DNA of 11,800 bases from Bacillota bacterium (lineage in GTDB: Bacteria > Bacillota > Clostridia > Oscillospirales > Oscillospiraceae). Within the stretch, counting starts at the first letter, position 1; each line of letters opens with the position of its first letter. Shown here in pieces: positions 1 to 6,240 of the stretch. The stretch spans positions 1 to 11,800 of the forward strand of contig JAJUHD010000068.1 in NCBI GenBank assembly GCA_029268085.1, given 5' to 3'. Made by a program: the position numbers and the translations under genes. A model generated the notes under the pieces. That model had not been told where the DNA came from and did no database searches. It saw only the letters and a program-made list of their open reading frames with translations.

Positions 1-390
1 AGTCAGTTCTTCCTCATCCGAATTAACAATCGGCTCAACGTTTTTGGACGCATCTATGACGATAAGGAGAGGATTTTCCGCGGCGGCTACGGCGTCTTCC
101 GTCCACGTTTCCATGCCGAGCCCGTTATAGACGAAGACCTGTGCCTCACTCAGGGCCACTAGGTCCTGCGCCTTCGGCTCAAAGTCGTGTGGCTCCGTTC
201 CATCCGGTACGATGGTCGATACTTCGACTTTGTCTCTGCCCACGGCTTGCACGAACTCGCTAAGCGCGTTAAACGTGACCGAGATTTTCACCTTCCCTGC
301 CGCTTTCTCGCCGGATTCTTTATTTCCGCAGGAGGCAACGCTAAAGAGCAATGTAAGGCAAAGGAAAATCAAAGCACTTCTCTTAAACAT
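1..390 (-). CDS. znuA: Zinc ABC transporter substrate-binding lipoprotein, N-terminal part (runs off the left edge)
   Basis: The extracellular receptor that captures Zn2+ and hands it to the ZnuB permease. Only the first 130 residues are in the window; the reading frame is open to base 1. The protein starts with positively charged residues and a hydrophobic stretch, then a lipobox V-A-S-C with the lipidated Cys at residue 21, so it should be a membrane-tethered lipoprotein. The conserved P-H-D-F-E-P motif (residues 67-72) carries His68, the first metal ligand in this family. An acidic run at residues 124-128 sits where zinc-type members begin their metal-binding loop, but the loop itself is off the edge. 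The ATG at 390 is preceded by AGAGGGG (398-404), spaced 7 bases. It diverges from znuCB and a Fur-family gene, which favours zinc over manganese; a Mn-type (Mnt/Tro) protein is the alternative. Confidence 0.9.
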   Translation of the reverse strand, partial: MFKRSALIFLCLTLLFSVASCGNKESGEKAAGKVKISVTFNALSEFVQAVGRDKVEVSTIVPDGTEPHDFEPKAQDLVALSEAQVFVYNGLGMETWTEDAVAAAENPLLIVIDASKNVEPIVNSDEEELT

Positions 391-414
391 TTTTCAGCCC
401 CTCTGAATTTCTAC

Positions 415-442
415 TTGCAAATGATTCGCATTTGCATATAAT
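415..442 (+). promoter_or_regulatory. Predicted sigma-A promoter of znuCB-zur
   Basis: A -35-like TTGCAA (415-420) and a perfect TATAAT (437-442) are spaced 16 bases apart. Transcription would start near 449, leaving an 85-base leader before znuC. The spacer is filled by the 21-base palindrome at 416-436, so a repressor bound there would block RNA polymerase directly. The -10 lies only 2 bases from that of the opposing znuA promoter. Confidence 0.65.
416..436. promoter_or_regulatory. Palindromic operator, probable Zur box 1
   Basis: Perfect 8-base arms, TGCAAATG (416-423) and CATTTGCA (429-436), flank a 5-base centre. The site coincides with the znuC promoter spacer. A Fur-family regulator is encoded in the same operon, so a metal-dependent operator is the natural reading. 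The sequence differs from the Bacillus subtilis Zur box core as I remember it (TCGTAAT-N-ATTACGA), so the assignment rests on position and symmetry, not on a consensus match. Confidence 0.6.
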
Positions 443-444
443 AG

Positions 445-474
445 ATGATAGACTTGCGGATGCGAATTTGTCAA
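445..474 (-). promoter_or_regulatory. Predicted sigma-A promoter of znuA
   Basis: On the minus strand there is a perfect -35 TTGACA (469-474) and a -10 TATCAT (445-450), spaced 18 bases. This puts the transcription start near 438 and gives a leader of about 48 bases before znuA. The spacer and part of the -35 are covered by the imperfect dyad at 453-475. The match is by eye. Confidence 0.65.
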
Positions 475-475
475 G
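453..475. promoter_or_regulatory. Imperfect dyad, possible second Zur box
   Basis: CTTG (453-456) and CAAG (472-475) bound an imperfect dyad. Read on the minus strand it contains ATTCGCATCCGCA, which matches the plus-strand ATTCGCATTTGCA of box 1 at 11 of 13 positions. It lies inside the znuA promoter (spacer and -35). This could be a lower-affinity copy of the same operator. Confidence 0.45.
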
Positions 476-533
476 AGTAAAAAGCGTGTTTTCCTTGAAC
501 AGACAGATTTTAATACAATTGCGGTGATTAAAA

Positions 534-1202
534 ATGATAAAGGCAGAAAACCTTTCTTTTTCATATAACGGTTCAAGTCCATTCGTACTCAACGGACTTG
601 AACTTACAATAAAAAACGGTGAATACGTTTCTGTGGTAGGTGACAACGGCTGCGGAAAATCAACGCTGATAAAGCTGATACTTAAATTTCTGAAGCCAAC
701 TTACGGCAACATCATAACAGATGCGAAAAGAATCGGCTATGTGCCCCAGAAAAGCGAGGCCTCGAATTCAGGTTTCCCGATAACGGTATTCGAGATGCTA
801 AATTCTTACCGAAAGCTTTTGAAAGTCAAGGACAAGTCCGCAGTTGCGGAAAGTCTGCGGCAGGTAGGGCTATCGGAGCATTCCAACTCGCTTATGGGCA
901 ATCTTTCCGGCGGGCAGGCTCAGAAAGCGCTGATCGCCCGGGCGCTCATGGGGCAGCCCGACCTTCTCATACTTGACGAGCCATCCGCCGGAGTGGACAT
1001 TGAAAGCCAAAGGGAGATTTATGCGCTGCTTAAAAGTCTCAATACCGAGCAGGGCATGACTATCGTTTCCGTCGAGCATAATTTGGATGCCGCGATTTCA
1101 AACTCGACGGCAATCTTCCACCTGCGAGGCGGAAATGGGCATTTTTGTACGCCCGAAAAATACTCCGCTGAATATCTGAGGAGGGACAGTCGCCATGCTT
1201 AG
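534..1202 (+). CDS. znuC: Zinc ABC transporter ATP-binding protein
   Basis: The cytoplasmic ATPase that powers zinc import through ZnuB. At 222 residues it is an ordinary compact ABC domain. Visible motifs are Walker A GDNGCGKST (36-44), the Q-loop glutamine in V-P-Q-K (72), the signature LSGGQ (124-128), Walker B LLILDEP (144-150) and the switch histidine in V-E-H-N (His182). The start at 534 has only a weak upstream GGTGAT (524-529). The 3' end overlaps the znuB start by 8 bases (ATGCTTAG), which usually means coupled translation. Motifs alone give only metal-type ABC ATPase; the divergent ZnuA-like lipoprotein and downstream Fur-family gene point to zinc. Confidence 0.93.
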   Translation: MIKAENLSFSYNGSSPFVLNGLELTIKNGEYVSVVGDNGCGKSTLIKLILKFLKPTYGNIITDAKRIGYVPQKSEASNSGFPITVFEMLNSYRKLLKVKDKSAVAESLRQVGLSEHSNSLMGNLSGGQAQKALIARALMGQPDLLILDEPSAGVDIESQREIYALLKSLNTEQGMTIVSVEHNLDAAISNSTAIFHLRGGNGHFCTPEKYSAEYLRRDSRHA

Positions 1203-2025
1203 TTTCGGCTTTATGCAGAACGCGTTTTTTGTGTCTCTGTTTATATCGGTGCTGTGCCCGTGTATCGGTGTTTTTCTCGTCCTGCGGCGGTATTCGATGA
1301 TCGGCGACACGCTTGCGCACTCTTCCCTGGCGGGCATTACGATAGGGCTTCTCTGCAACCAGAACCCTGTGCTCGGCGCATTCCTGTTCACGTCAATCTG
1401 CGGCGCGCTCATTGAATTTTTGCGCAGATACTTCAGAAAATATACCGACCTCATACTTACGATCGTACTTGCGCTGAGCGTCGGCACGGCTATAACTATC
1501 ATGAGCTCCGGCAAGCTCCATACAAGCGCCGATTCCTTCATGTTCGGCAGCATTCTGACCGTGACAAAGGCAGACATGATAATGGTCATGGTTCTAAGCG
1601 TTATCTCAGTTCTCACACTTGTTTTTCTCTATCACAAGATGGTCTATATCGCCTATGATGAGGAGGCGGCAAGGGTCGCGGGCGTTAAGACGGGGCTTAT
1701 TAATTATGTTTTCTTCGTTCTCGTCGCTTCCGCAATCTCCGTTTCGATCAGAATCGTAGGCGTTCTGGTGCTCAGCTCAATGATCGCGCTCCCTGTCGCA
1801 ACTTCGCTGCAGCTCGAAAAAGGCTTTAAAACGACGCTGATATTCTCGGTCGTTTTCAGCATGATCGACATCATATCGGGCCTGTTTATTTCGTATTACC
1901 TGAACGTTGCACCCGGCGGCTTTACGGCGCTGGTTTCTGTCTTCGTGCTTGTCACCGTGATGGTAGGAAAAAAGATATACTTCAGCGCAAAAGCCGCTCC
2001 AAAGCATAAGTCAAGGGGTGTTTAG
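1195..2025 (+). CDS. znuB: Zinc ABC transporter permease (ABC-3 family)
   Basis: The membrane channel of the zinc importer, 276 residues with about 8 hydrophobic segments, typical of the ABC-3 metal permeases. The family signature after the first segment is present: R-R-Y-S-M-I-G-D-T-L-A-H-S-S-L-A-G (residues 31-47). The cytoplasmic loop that contacts the ATPase is recognisable as E-E-A-A-R-V-A-G-V (156-164), followed by V-G-V-L-V-L-S-S-M-I-A-L-P (188-200) and Y-Y-L-N-V-A-P-G-G (234-242) near the end. The ATG at 1195 lies inside the last codons of znuC and has an AGGAGGG site (1179-1185). The stop codon abuts the next gene with no spacer, so znuC, znuB and the regulator form one operon. Confidence 0.94.
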   Translation: MLSFGFMQNAFFVSLFISVLCPCIGVFLVLRRYSMIGDTLAHSSLAGITIGLLCNQNPVLGAFLFTSICGALIEFLRRYFRKYTDLILTIVLALSVGTAITIMSSGKLHTSADSFMFGSILTVTKADMIMVMVLSVISVLTLVFLYHKMVYIAYDEEAARVAGVKTGLINYVFFVLVASAISVSIRIVGVLVLSSMIALPVATSLQLEKGFKTTLIFSVVFSMIDIISGLFISYYLNVAPGGFTALVSVFVLVTVMVGKKIYFSAKAAPKHKSRGV

Positions 2026-2454
2026 ATGAAAGAAAATACATCGGCATGGCCTGCAGGAATTAAAAAAACCAGACAAAGAAAGTGCGTTTTTGATGTGCTG
2101 GAACAGGCGGAAACGCCGCTCAGCGCGCCCGAAATCTATAACAGGGTACGGAACGCGGACGCATCCGTCTGGCTTTCAACCGTCTATAGGATACTCGACC
2201 ACTTCGTGAGCGAGGGGCTTGCCGCCAAAACCTCCGTTATGGACAGCAGCATGGCGCTCTATGAGCTAAACCGCAACCGGCACAAGCACTATGCAGTCTG
2301 CGTGAACTGCCACAAGGTCGTCGAACTCACAAACTGCCCGATGGAGAAATTCGAACCGGAAATTGCCGAAAGCGATTTCCGTGTGCTGGGCCATCGGGTC
2401 GAGATGTACGGCTACTGCAAGGACTGCGACAAGAAAATGTCGGGGATTCACTAA
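2026..2454 (+). CDS. zur: Fur-family metalloregulator, probably the zinc uptake repressor Zur
   Basis: A 142-residue Fur-family repressor. The N-terminal winged helix contains the likely DNA-reading helix S-T-V-Y-R-I-L-D-H-F (51-60). The dimerisation domain has H86-x-H88 followed by the structural zinc cysteines C92-V-N-C95 and C131-K-D-C134, plus a conserved His123. The ATG directly follows the znuB stop and has an AGGGG-type site just upstream. Fur-family members sense Fe, Zn, Mn or peroxide and cannot be told apart reliably by eye. Its place as third gene of a zinc-import operon, with operator-like palindromes in front, makes Zur the best call. It would then repress its own operon and divergent znuA when zinc is plentiful. 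Confidence 0.82.
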   Translation: MKENTSAWPAGIKKTRQRKCVFDVLEQAETPLSAPEIYNRVRNADASVWLSTVYRILDHFVSEGLAAKTSVMDSSMALYELNRNRHKHYAVCVNCHKVVELTNCPMEKFEPEIAESDFRVLGHRVEMYGYCKDCDKKMSGIH

Positions 2455-2529
2455 TCGCGAAATAAGCAGAGTATATAAATGCTTCGGTTCAAGGCAAACT
2501 ATAGAGAAATTTGTATCGGAGGCCGGAGC

Positions 2530-2979
2530 ATGAAGAAATTAATTGTAACCGCCGTTATTTTATCGATGCTGACAGGGCTTTTGCCCGTCTTTGCAGCAGC
2601 TGCCGACGGCTCGACGCGTAAAACGTGTGATCAGGATACAGATATCTATAGAAGCCTATCCTTAACGCTTCTTTCCCCGTATGTCGATAAAGCCATCGGT
2701 GATTTTTATGATGAGTATATGACGTATCTGCCGCGGGAAGACACATGGTTTTATCAAATTCTGAGTATTGAAAGACCGCATCCGGGTGATTATTCATATA
2801 TCATAAAACTTGAAGTTCTGCCTTATGTCGGGCCGCATCTGAGCGTCGGGCGAGACCATATCACGCTGAAAACCGATCTGAGCGGAAAAGTTATGGTCGA
2901 AAAGTTTGAACATCTGGAAAGTTATGAGCTGCCTCCTCACTATCAGGACATTATTAAAAAGAAGCTGCCGGGCACATGA
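2530..2979 (+). CDS. Small secreted protein, DUF3888-like
   Basis: A 149-residue exported protein. Residues 1-24 form a clear signal peptide (K-K, hydrophobic core, A-A-A-A at the likely cleavage site) with no lipobox. The mature part resembles the DUF3888 family as I remember it: L-L-S-P-Y-V-D-K-A-I (47-56), an F-Y pair (59-60), I-L-S-I-E-R (77-82), the hallmark Y-V-G-P-H-L-S-V-G-R-D-H-I-T (99-112) and F-E-H-L (126-129). No function is known to me. I chose the ATG at 2530 over an in-frame one at 2479 because it has GGAGG at 2518-2522 and exposes the signal peptide. It lies 75 bases after zur with no terminator between, so some read-through from the zinc operon is possible. Confidence 0.7.
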   Translation: MKKLIVTAVILSMLTGLLPVFAAAADGSTRKTCDQDTDIYRSLSLTLLSPYVDKAIGDFYDEYMTYLPREDTWFYQILSIERPHPGDYSYIIKLEVLPYVGPHLSVGRDHITLKTDLSGKVMVEKFEHLESYELPPHYQDIIKKKLPGT

Positions 2980-3008
2980 TAAAGAAGAACTTAGTCAGCG
3001 ATAAACGA

Positions 3009-3043
3009 AGCGGGAGCCATTTATTTAATGGTTCCCGCTTTTT
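3009..3043 (+). terminator. Rho-independent terminator after the DUF3888-like gene
   Basis: A 12-pair stem, AGCGGGAGCCAT / ATGGTTCCCGCT (one G-U pair), with a 7-base loop, followed by five T residues (3039-3043). It ends the rightward zinc/DUF3888 unit and may also slow transcripts of the convergent minus-strand operon, although the T-run on that side is poor. Confidence 0.88.
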
Positions 3044-3062
3044 ATATGAAGAAAACCTCGGC

Positions 3063-3476
3063 TCACGCTTCGGCTCTCCGTCTCCTTGTACCGATAAGGT
3101 ACGCAGCGAACCCCAAAATCGTCAGCGCTATGCCCGCCGCCCAGTAGACCGGTATATATACCGAGGCCGTGCCGTAAATGTCCAGAACTCCTTTTATACA
3201 GCTTCCGGCCGCAAGCGTTGCAATCCCCGAATTATACAGCCTTGATGCCGCCCTCGAAGGACACGGAATTTTTGGCGCAAGACCCAATACCGCGTAAGGC
3301 AGAACGCCTCCTAAAAACGGGAACAAGAACAGGCATACCATAAAGTTTGAATACACGCCGTGGCTGAAACGCTCGTAGACCGCGCTGAAAAGTCCGCAAA
3401 ACAATGTTATGGAGAAAAATATCAGCGACGTCCTGCGCATCTGCTTCTTTTCAGGACTGGTAAGCGATGCAGACAA
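3063..3476 (-). CDS. Small multi-spanning membrane protein, unknown function
   Basis: Up to 137 residues with about four hydrophobic segments (near 16-33, 42-66, 82-100 and 104-127) and a basic, charged C-terminal tail (R-R-R-R). I recognise no family. It is the last gene of the minus-strand operon behind the phosphodiester-glycosidase-like gene, so a role in the same glycan process is plausible. The start is uncertain. A TTG at 3476 overlaps the upstream gene by 26 bases and has AAAGGAG about 11 bases ahead. An ATG at 3440 lies 11 bases past the upstream stop but has only an A-rich, weak site. Both leave all four segments intact. Confidence 0.7.
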   Translation of the reverse strand: MSASLTSPEKKQMRRTSLIFFSITLFCGLFSAVYERFSHGVYSNFMVCLFLFPFLGGVLPYAVLGLAPKIPCPSRAASRLYNSGIATLAAGSCIKGVLDIYGTASVYIPVYWAAGIALTILGFAAYLIGTRRRRAEA

Positions 3477-4401
3477 TGTCGCTCACGCTCCTTTCAGATA
3501 TTTGTTTTCCGTTTGTAGTCGGATTGTTGATAACGGCGCCGTTAAAAACCATCGTCGAACTGCCGCCGCCGTCAAGGTTATAGGCGGTCGTAACGCCGAG
3601 GCCCTGCATGAATTCCGCAAGCTCACTTAAAGACAGCCCCGCGCTTTCGCTTGTGCGCCCGTCGGAAACGACCAGAACATAGTGCAGATCGTCAATGATG
3701 CCGATCGCTGTCCGTGGATTGCTGGCCTTCGCCTTGCCGACCTCCTCGCCCGGCGACACGGAAATTTCGCCGTTCTCTACAAGTCCCGGGCCAAAGGACA
3801 GCACCTGCATTGCTCCCTTTGCAAGCAGCTCCTCGGCTGTGACGGAACCCTCTGTTACAATCTCGAACGAGCCGTCCTCATAGATAACCAGATCCTCCTG
3901 CGAGGCATCCGACACTGTGTCCCTGTATATCTTGCCGTTGCGTATAACATAGCCGCTGTTCTGCGCGCCGTAGAAGTCGCCGTTTACAGCGAGTATGGCG
4001 CTATTTTCCGAGGCGATCTCAGATGTTTTTTCAGTAATATTCCTGCCGTAGGTATTTTCCGCAAAAGCCGTTTTAAGATAGGAAGCGTCGGAAAGTGTAA
4101 TATCCGCAACGTAGATGTCCGTGTCATATTCGCGGTAGGTTGTTATCTTAATGCTGATGTTATCGTCGCTGTACGAATTCTCCGAAACGACGGCGGCAAT
4201 ACTTGATGCCGTACTGCCGTTTGAATCCGCCGACACCGCTGCGGAAGCCGTCTGTCCCGAATCGCCGGCAGCGCCGCCGTCCGGCTCGACAACATAGGCA
4301 CGGGGTATCACAAAGGTATCGAGTAAAACAAAGGCAGTAAACAGGATTAGAACGGCCGAATAAAGCTTTGTCCAAAGGCTTGCTTTTCTTTTGGTATTCA
4401 T
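3451..4401 (-). CDS. Membrane-anchored phosphodiester glycosidase (NAGPA-like) domain protein
   Basis: A 316-residue protein with a short basic N-terminus, one membrane segment (about 13-32) and then a low-complexity Ala/Ser/Gly linker (about 40-75). The rest should lie outside the cell. The globular part has the marks of the NAGPA/phosphodiester glycosidase family: N-G-D-F-Y-G (140-145), N-P-R-T-A-I-G (228-234), S-D-G-R (246-249) and N-L-D-G-G-G-S-S (275-282). Known relatives remove N-acetylglucosamine from a phosphodiester in animals, and bacterial ones are linked to exopolysaccharide or wall-polymer processing; the substrate here is unknown. Its ATG shares ATGA with the stop of the upstream glycosyltransferase gene, so the two are probably translationally coupled. 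A GGAG site precedes the start. Confidence 0.86.
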   Translation of the reverse strand: MNTKRKASLWTKLYSAVLILFTAFVLLDTFVIPRAYVVEPDGGAAGDSGQTASAAVSADSNGSTASSIAAVVSENSYSDDNISIKITTYREYDTDIYVADITLSDASYLKTAFAENTYGRNITEKTSEIASENSAILAVNGDFYGAQNSGYVIRNGKIYRDTVSDASQEDLVIYEDGSFEIVTEGSVTAEELLAKGAMQVLSFGPGLVENGEISVSPGEEVGKAKASNPRTAIGIIDDLHYVLVVSDGRTSESAGLSLSELAEFMQGLGVTTAYNLDGGGSSTMVFNGAVINNPTTNGKQISERSVSDIVCIAYQS

Positions 4402-5492
4402 ACGGATGTCTCCGTTTCCGCCATGCTCCCGGAATTCCCGCTCTCAGGCTTTTTTGCAAAGATTAGGAACTTCTGTACAAGCCAGCTCAATGTGAAGAAT
4501 GTAATTTCGGCCAGAAGCTTCGCGGCATATTCGTTGACGCCCAGATTGCTCACGAGGAAGCTCAGGAGCATCGTGTTTCCGGCAAGTATGCAGGCCGCCA
4601 GCAGAAAATACTGCGCCGCAGTCTTTGCAACGCTGTCCTTGCTTCTAAAAACAAAGCGTCTGTTGAGAGTGTAATTAACGGTCGAGCTCACGACCCTCGC
4701 GGTGATGTTTGAAAGCGGTATGCTTACCGCCGAGCCGAGACCGCCCGTTGCCGCTACCATGAGGCTATAGACCCCGTAATCAGCCGCGAAGCCTGTCAGC
4801 GATGCGGCGGCAAATTTGACGATATCACGGTAAATGATAAAGGAATCCTTAAATGTGCTGAAGTGTGAGCCTTCATTGTTGTTGAAATATATTGTTGAAA
4901 TTCCAATCTCCCTGATTGGTATTCCGCTCCTCGCGCACTTCAGAAGCACGTTCATTTCATATTCGTACCTGTCACCTTCAACGCCTAACATAAAAGGTAT
5001 AAGCGAAACATCAAAGGCGCGAAGTCCGGTCTGCGTATCGCTGACGTCAAGGCCCGTGACCTCGCGATATACAAAGCGGGTCACCGCGTTCCCTAAGCGG
5101 CTGCGCTTGGGAACCTCGCCGCAGAAGCGGCGGCAGCCGAGAACGAGGCTTCCCCTATCGGACGCGGCGGCTTCGGTCACTCTTATCGCATCTCCCACGC
5201 TGTGCTGTCCGTCTGCATCCATCGTTACGACGGTTGCGTTTTCGGAGAAATGCCTTTGGATAAATGAAAGGCCGGTTTTAAGCGCCCTTCCCTTTCCTTT
5301 GTTTGTTTCGTGTATCAAAACGTCCGCGAAGCGCTTTGCCGCGGAGAATATGCGCCTGTAGTTTTCGCCGCTCCCGTCATCGATGAGAACGATCCTGAAA
5401 TGAGCGTCGCTGAGCTGTACGACCAGATTGAGCAGTTCGTCCGCAGGCTCATACGCCGGTATCAGAGCGATCCTTGTCTGTACCTGCTGCAT
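4398..5492 (-). CDS. Glycosyltransferase family 2 fused to a GtrA-type membrane domain
   Basis: A 364-residue two-domain protein. Residues 1 to about 220 are a GT2 enzyme of the polyprenyl-phosphate sugar synthase type: I-P-A-Y-E-P (11-16), L-I-D-D-G-S (36-41), N-K-G-K-G-R-A (64-70), the metal-binding D-A-D-G-Q-H (92-97) and D-T-Q-T-G-L-R-A-F (152-160). Residues about 225-347 form a GtrA-like domain of four membrane segments with the family hallmark N-Y-T-L-N-R-R-F-V-F (273-282). Such enzymes move a sugar from a nucleotide donor to undecaprenyl phosphate; GtrA domains are thought to help flip the lipid-linked sugar. The fusion puts both steps in one chain. The ATG at 5492 has an AGGAGGG site 7 bases upstream. 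It is the first gene of the operon; I could not find a convincing promoter. Confidence 0.9.
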   Translation of the reverse strand: MQQVQTRIALIPAYEPADELLNLVVQLSDAHFRIVLIDDGSGENYRRIFSAAKRFADVLIHETNKGKGRALKTGLSFIQRHFSENATVVTMDADGQHSVGDAIRVTEAAASDRGSLVLGCRRFCGEVPKRSRLGNAVTRFVYREVTGLDVSDTQTGLRAFDVSLIPFMLGVEGDRYEYEMNVLLKCARSGIPIREIGISTIYFNNNEGSHFSTFKDSFIIYRDIVKFAAASLTGFAADYGVYSLMVAATGGLGSAVSIPLSNITARVVSSTVNYTLNRRFVFRSKDSVAKTAAQYFLLAACILAGNTMLLSFLVSNLGVNEYAAKLLAEITFFTLSWLVQKFLIFAKKPESGNSGSMAETETSV

Positions 5493-5833
5493 TAAAGTCC
5501 CTCCTGTTCCTTAAAGAACACATGGTTCAGCTTATATGAGCTTATTTAATTACCGAAACCTTAATTCAGCCTAAAACCGACGAGGGCATAAATAAAATTC
5601 TGTAAACAACGAAAGCTCCGTATTCCGATGTGTCCGGAGCTTGATTTATTAAAAGCATGTTCAGATACCCAGATACTTTTTCTTGTCATTGGGGATAACC
5701 CAACAATAAGCCTTGTCCGATTCAGCGCACGAAGCGACAGAAAAAGCGGTGCCGGACAGGTATACTTTTTGATGTATACCGGCCCGGCGAACGCTTCTGT
5801 ATTTTTTACTCTGCCTGATCTCTTTTCGGCACT
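5493..5833. other. Intergenic region between the glycan operon and the spoIIE operon
   Basis: This 341-base stretch has no well-supported gene. The part nearest 5493 must hold the promoter of the glycosyltransferase operon, but I see no pair of hexamers I would trust. Next to that gene's ribosome site, TGTTC (5505-5509) and GAACA (5516-5520) form a small dyad. A weak terminator-like hairpin is at 5613-5642. The right part (5661-5833) carries two adjacent inverted repeats, TGTCCG/CGGACA (5714-5719, 5753-5758) and GGTATAC/GTATACC (5759-5765, 5774-5780). It is also covered by a doubtful 58-codon minus-strand frame. Confidence 0.6.
5613..5642 (-). terminator. Weak hairpin, possible terminator of the spoIIE operon
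   Basis: An 8-base stem, AAGCTCCG (5613-5620) and CGGAGCTT (5635-5642), closes a 14-base loop. On the minus strand it is followed by an interrupted T-rich run (TTTCGTTGTTT). It is the only hairpin of this kind downstream of the spoIIE unit, but the long loop and broken T-run make it a weak call. Confidence 0.4.
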
Positions 5834-5837
5834 TCAA
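5661..5837 (-). CDS. Doubtful 58-codon reading frame coupled to the tail-anchored protein gene
   Basis: A small frame opens at a TTG (5837) that shares TTGA with the stop of the preceding gene, and ends at TGA (5661-5663). The predicted peptide is basic, with many Lys/Arg in its first third, and ends in a soluble-looking segment with C-Y-W-like and N-D-K-K-K residues. No proper ribosome site precedes it and I recognise no family. The stop overlap and the terminator-like hairpin after it are the only support; it may be chance. Confidence 0.18.
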   Translation of the reverse strand: MKCRKEIRQSKKYRSVRRAGIHQKVYLSGTAFSVASCAESDKAYCWVIPNDKKKYLGI

Positions 5838-6238
5838 ACCCCGCACAGGTGCAGCGCCAGCCATGTGACGCCGGCTGCAGCCGCGCCCGCCGCTACAAAA
5901 AACGGCGCGGGGAGCTTTGACATGAAGCTCTTTACCGTCTTGTTTCTGCCCGAAACATAGGAATTTGCCACTCGCCGGGCCTCTTTCAGAACCGCCTCGC
6001 TGCTCGCGCCTCTGCTTTTTAAAACATCCTCGCGTATCACGAATATTGCCTCCTCAAAGTATTTATCCGGCGATTTTACCACGATAACTCTGTGCGAAAC
6101 ACCTTTTACCACATCAGAACCCCCTTGCGGCTCCATTTGTTCCCAGTTTAACCGCAGAAGAGAGCTATTATTCAGCTTCGGCACCCGTGATTTATCGAAA
6201 ATCCTTCTTTTCTTATTCATGTTCCTTTCCGCGTTCAT
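5834..6238 (-). CDS. Small tail-anchored protein of unknown function, next to spoIIE
   Basis: A 134-residue protein. The N-terminal 40 residues are basic and polar. A compact middle domain (about 43-96) begins with H-R-V-I-V-V-K-S-P-D (49-58) and continues with an F-E-E-A-I-F-V-I-R-E-D strand/helix pattern (61-71) and an Ala/Arg-rich helix ending A-N-S-Y-V. The only membrane segment is at the very C-terminus (about 112-131) with three residues after it, so the protein should be tail-anchored with its domain in the cytoplasm. The ATG at 6238 is two bases after the spoIIE stop, with GAGAGG inside the spoIIE end; another ATG at 6220 is possible. I do not recognise the function. Co-transcription with spoIIE suggests a role in or near sporulation, but that is inference. 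Confidence 0.8.
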   Translation of the reverse strand: MNAERNMNKKRRIFDKSRVPKLNNSSLLRLNWEQMEPQGGSDVVKGVSHRVIVVKSPDKYFEEAIFVIREDVLKSRGASSEAVLKEARRVANSYVSGRNKTVKSFMSKLPAPFFVAAGAAAAGVTWLALHLCGV

Positions 6239-6240
6239 AT

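Noticed and set aside
2479..2529. Earlier in-frame ATG of the DUF3888-like gene
   Set aside because: It would put 17 extra residues before a normal signal peptide, and the GGAGG site lies before the ATG at 2530.
5493..5612. Promoter of the glycosyltransferase operon
   Set aside because: TATAAG- and TTTACA-like hexamers occur on the minus strand but never as a well-spaced pair.
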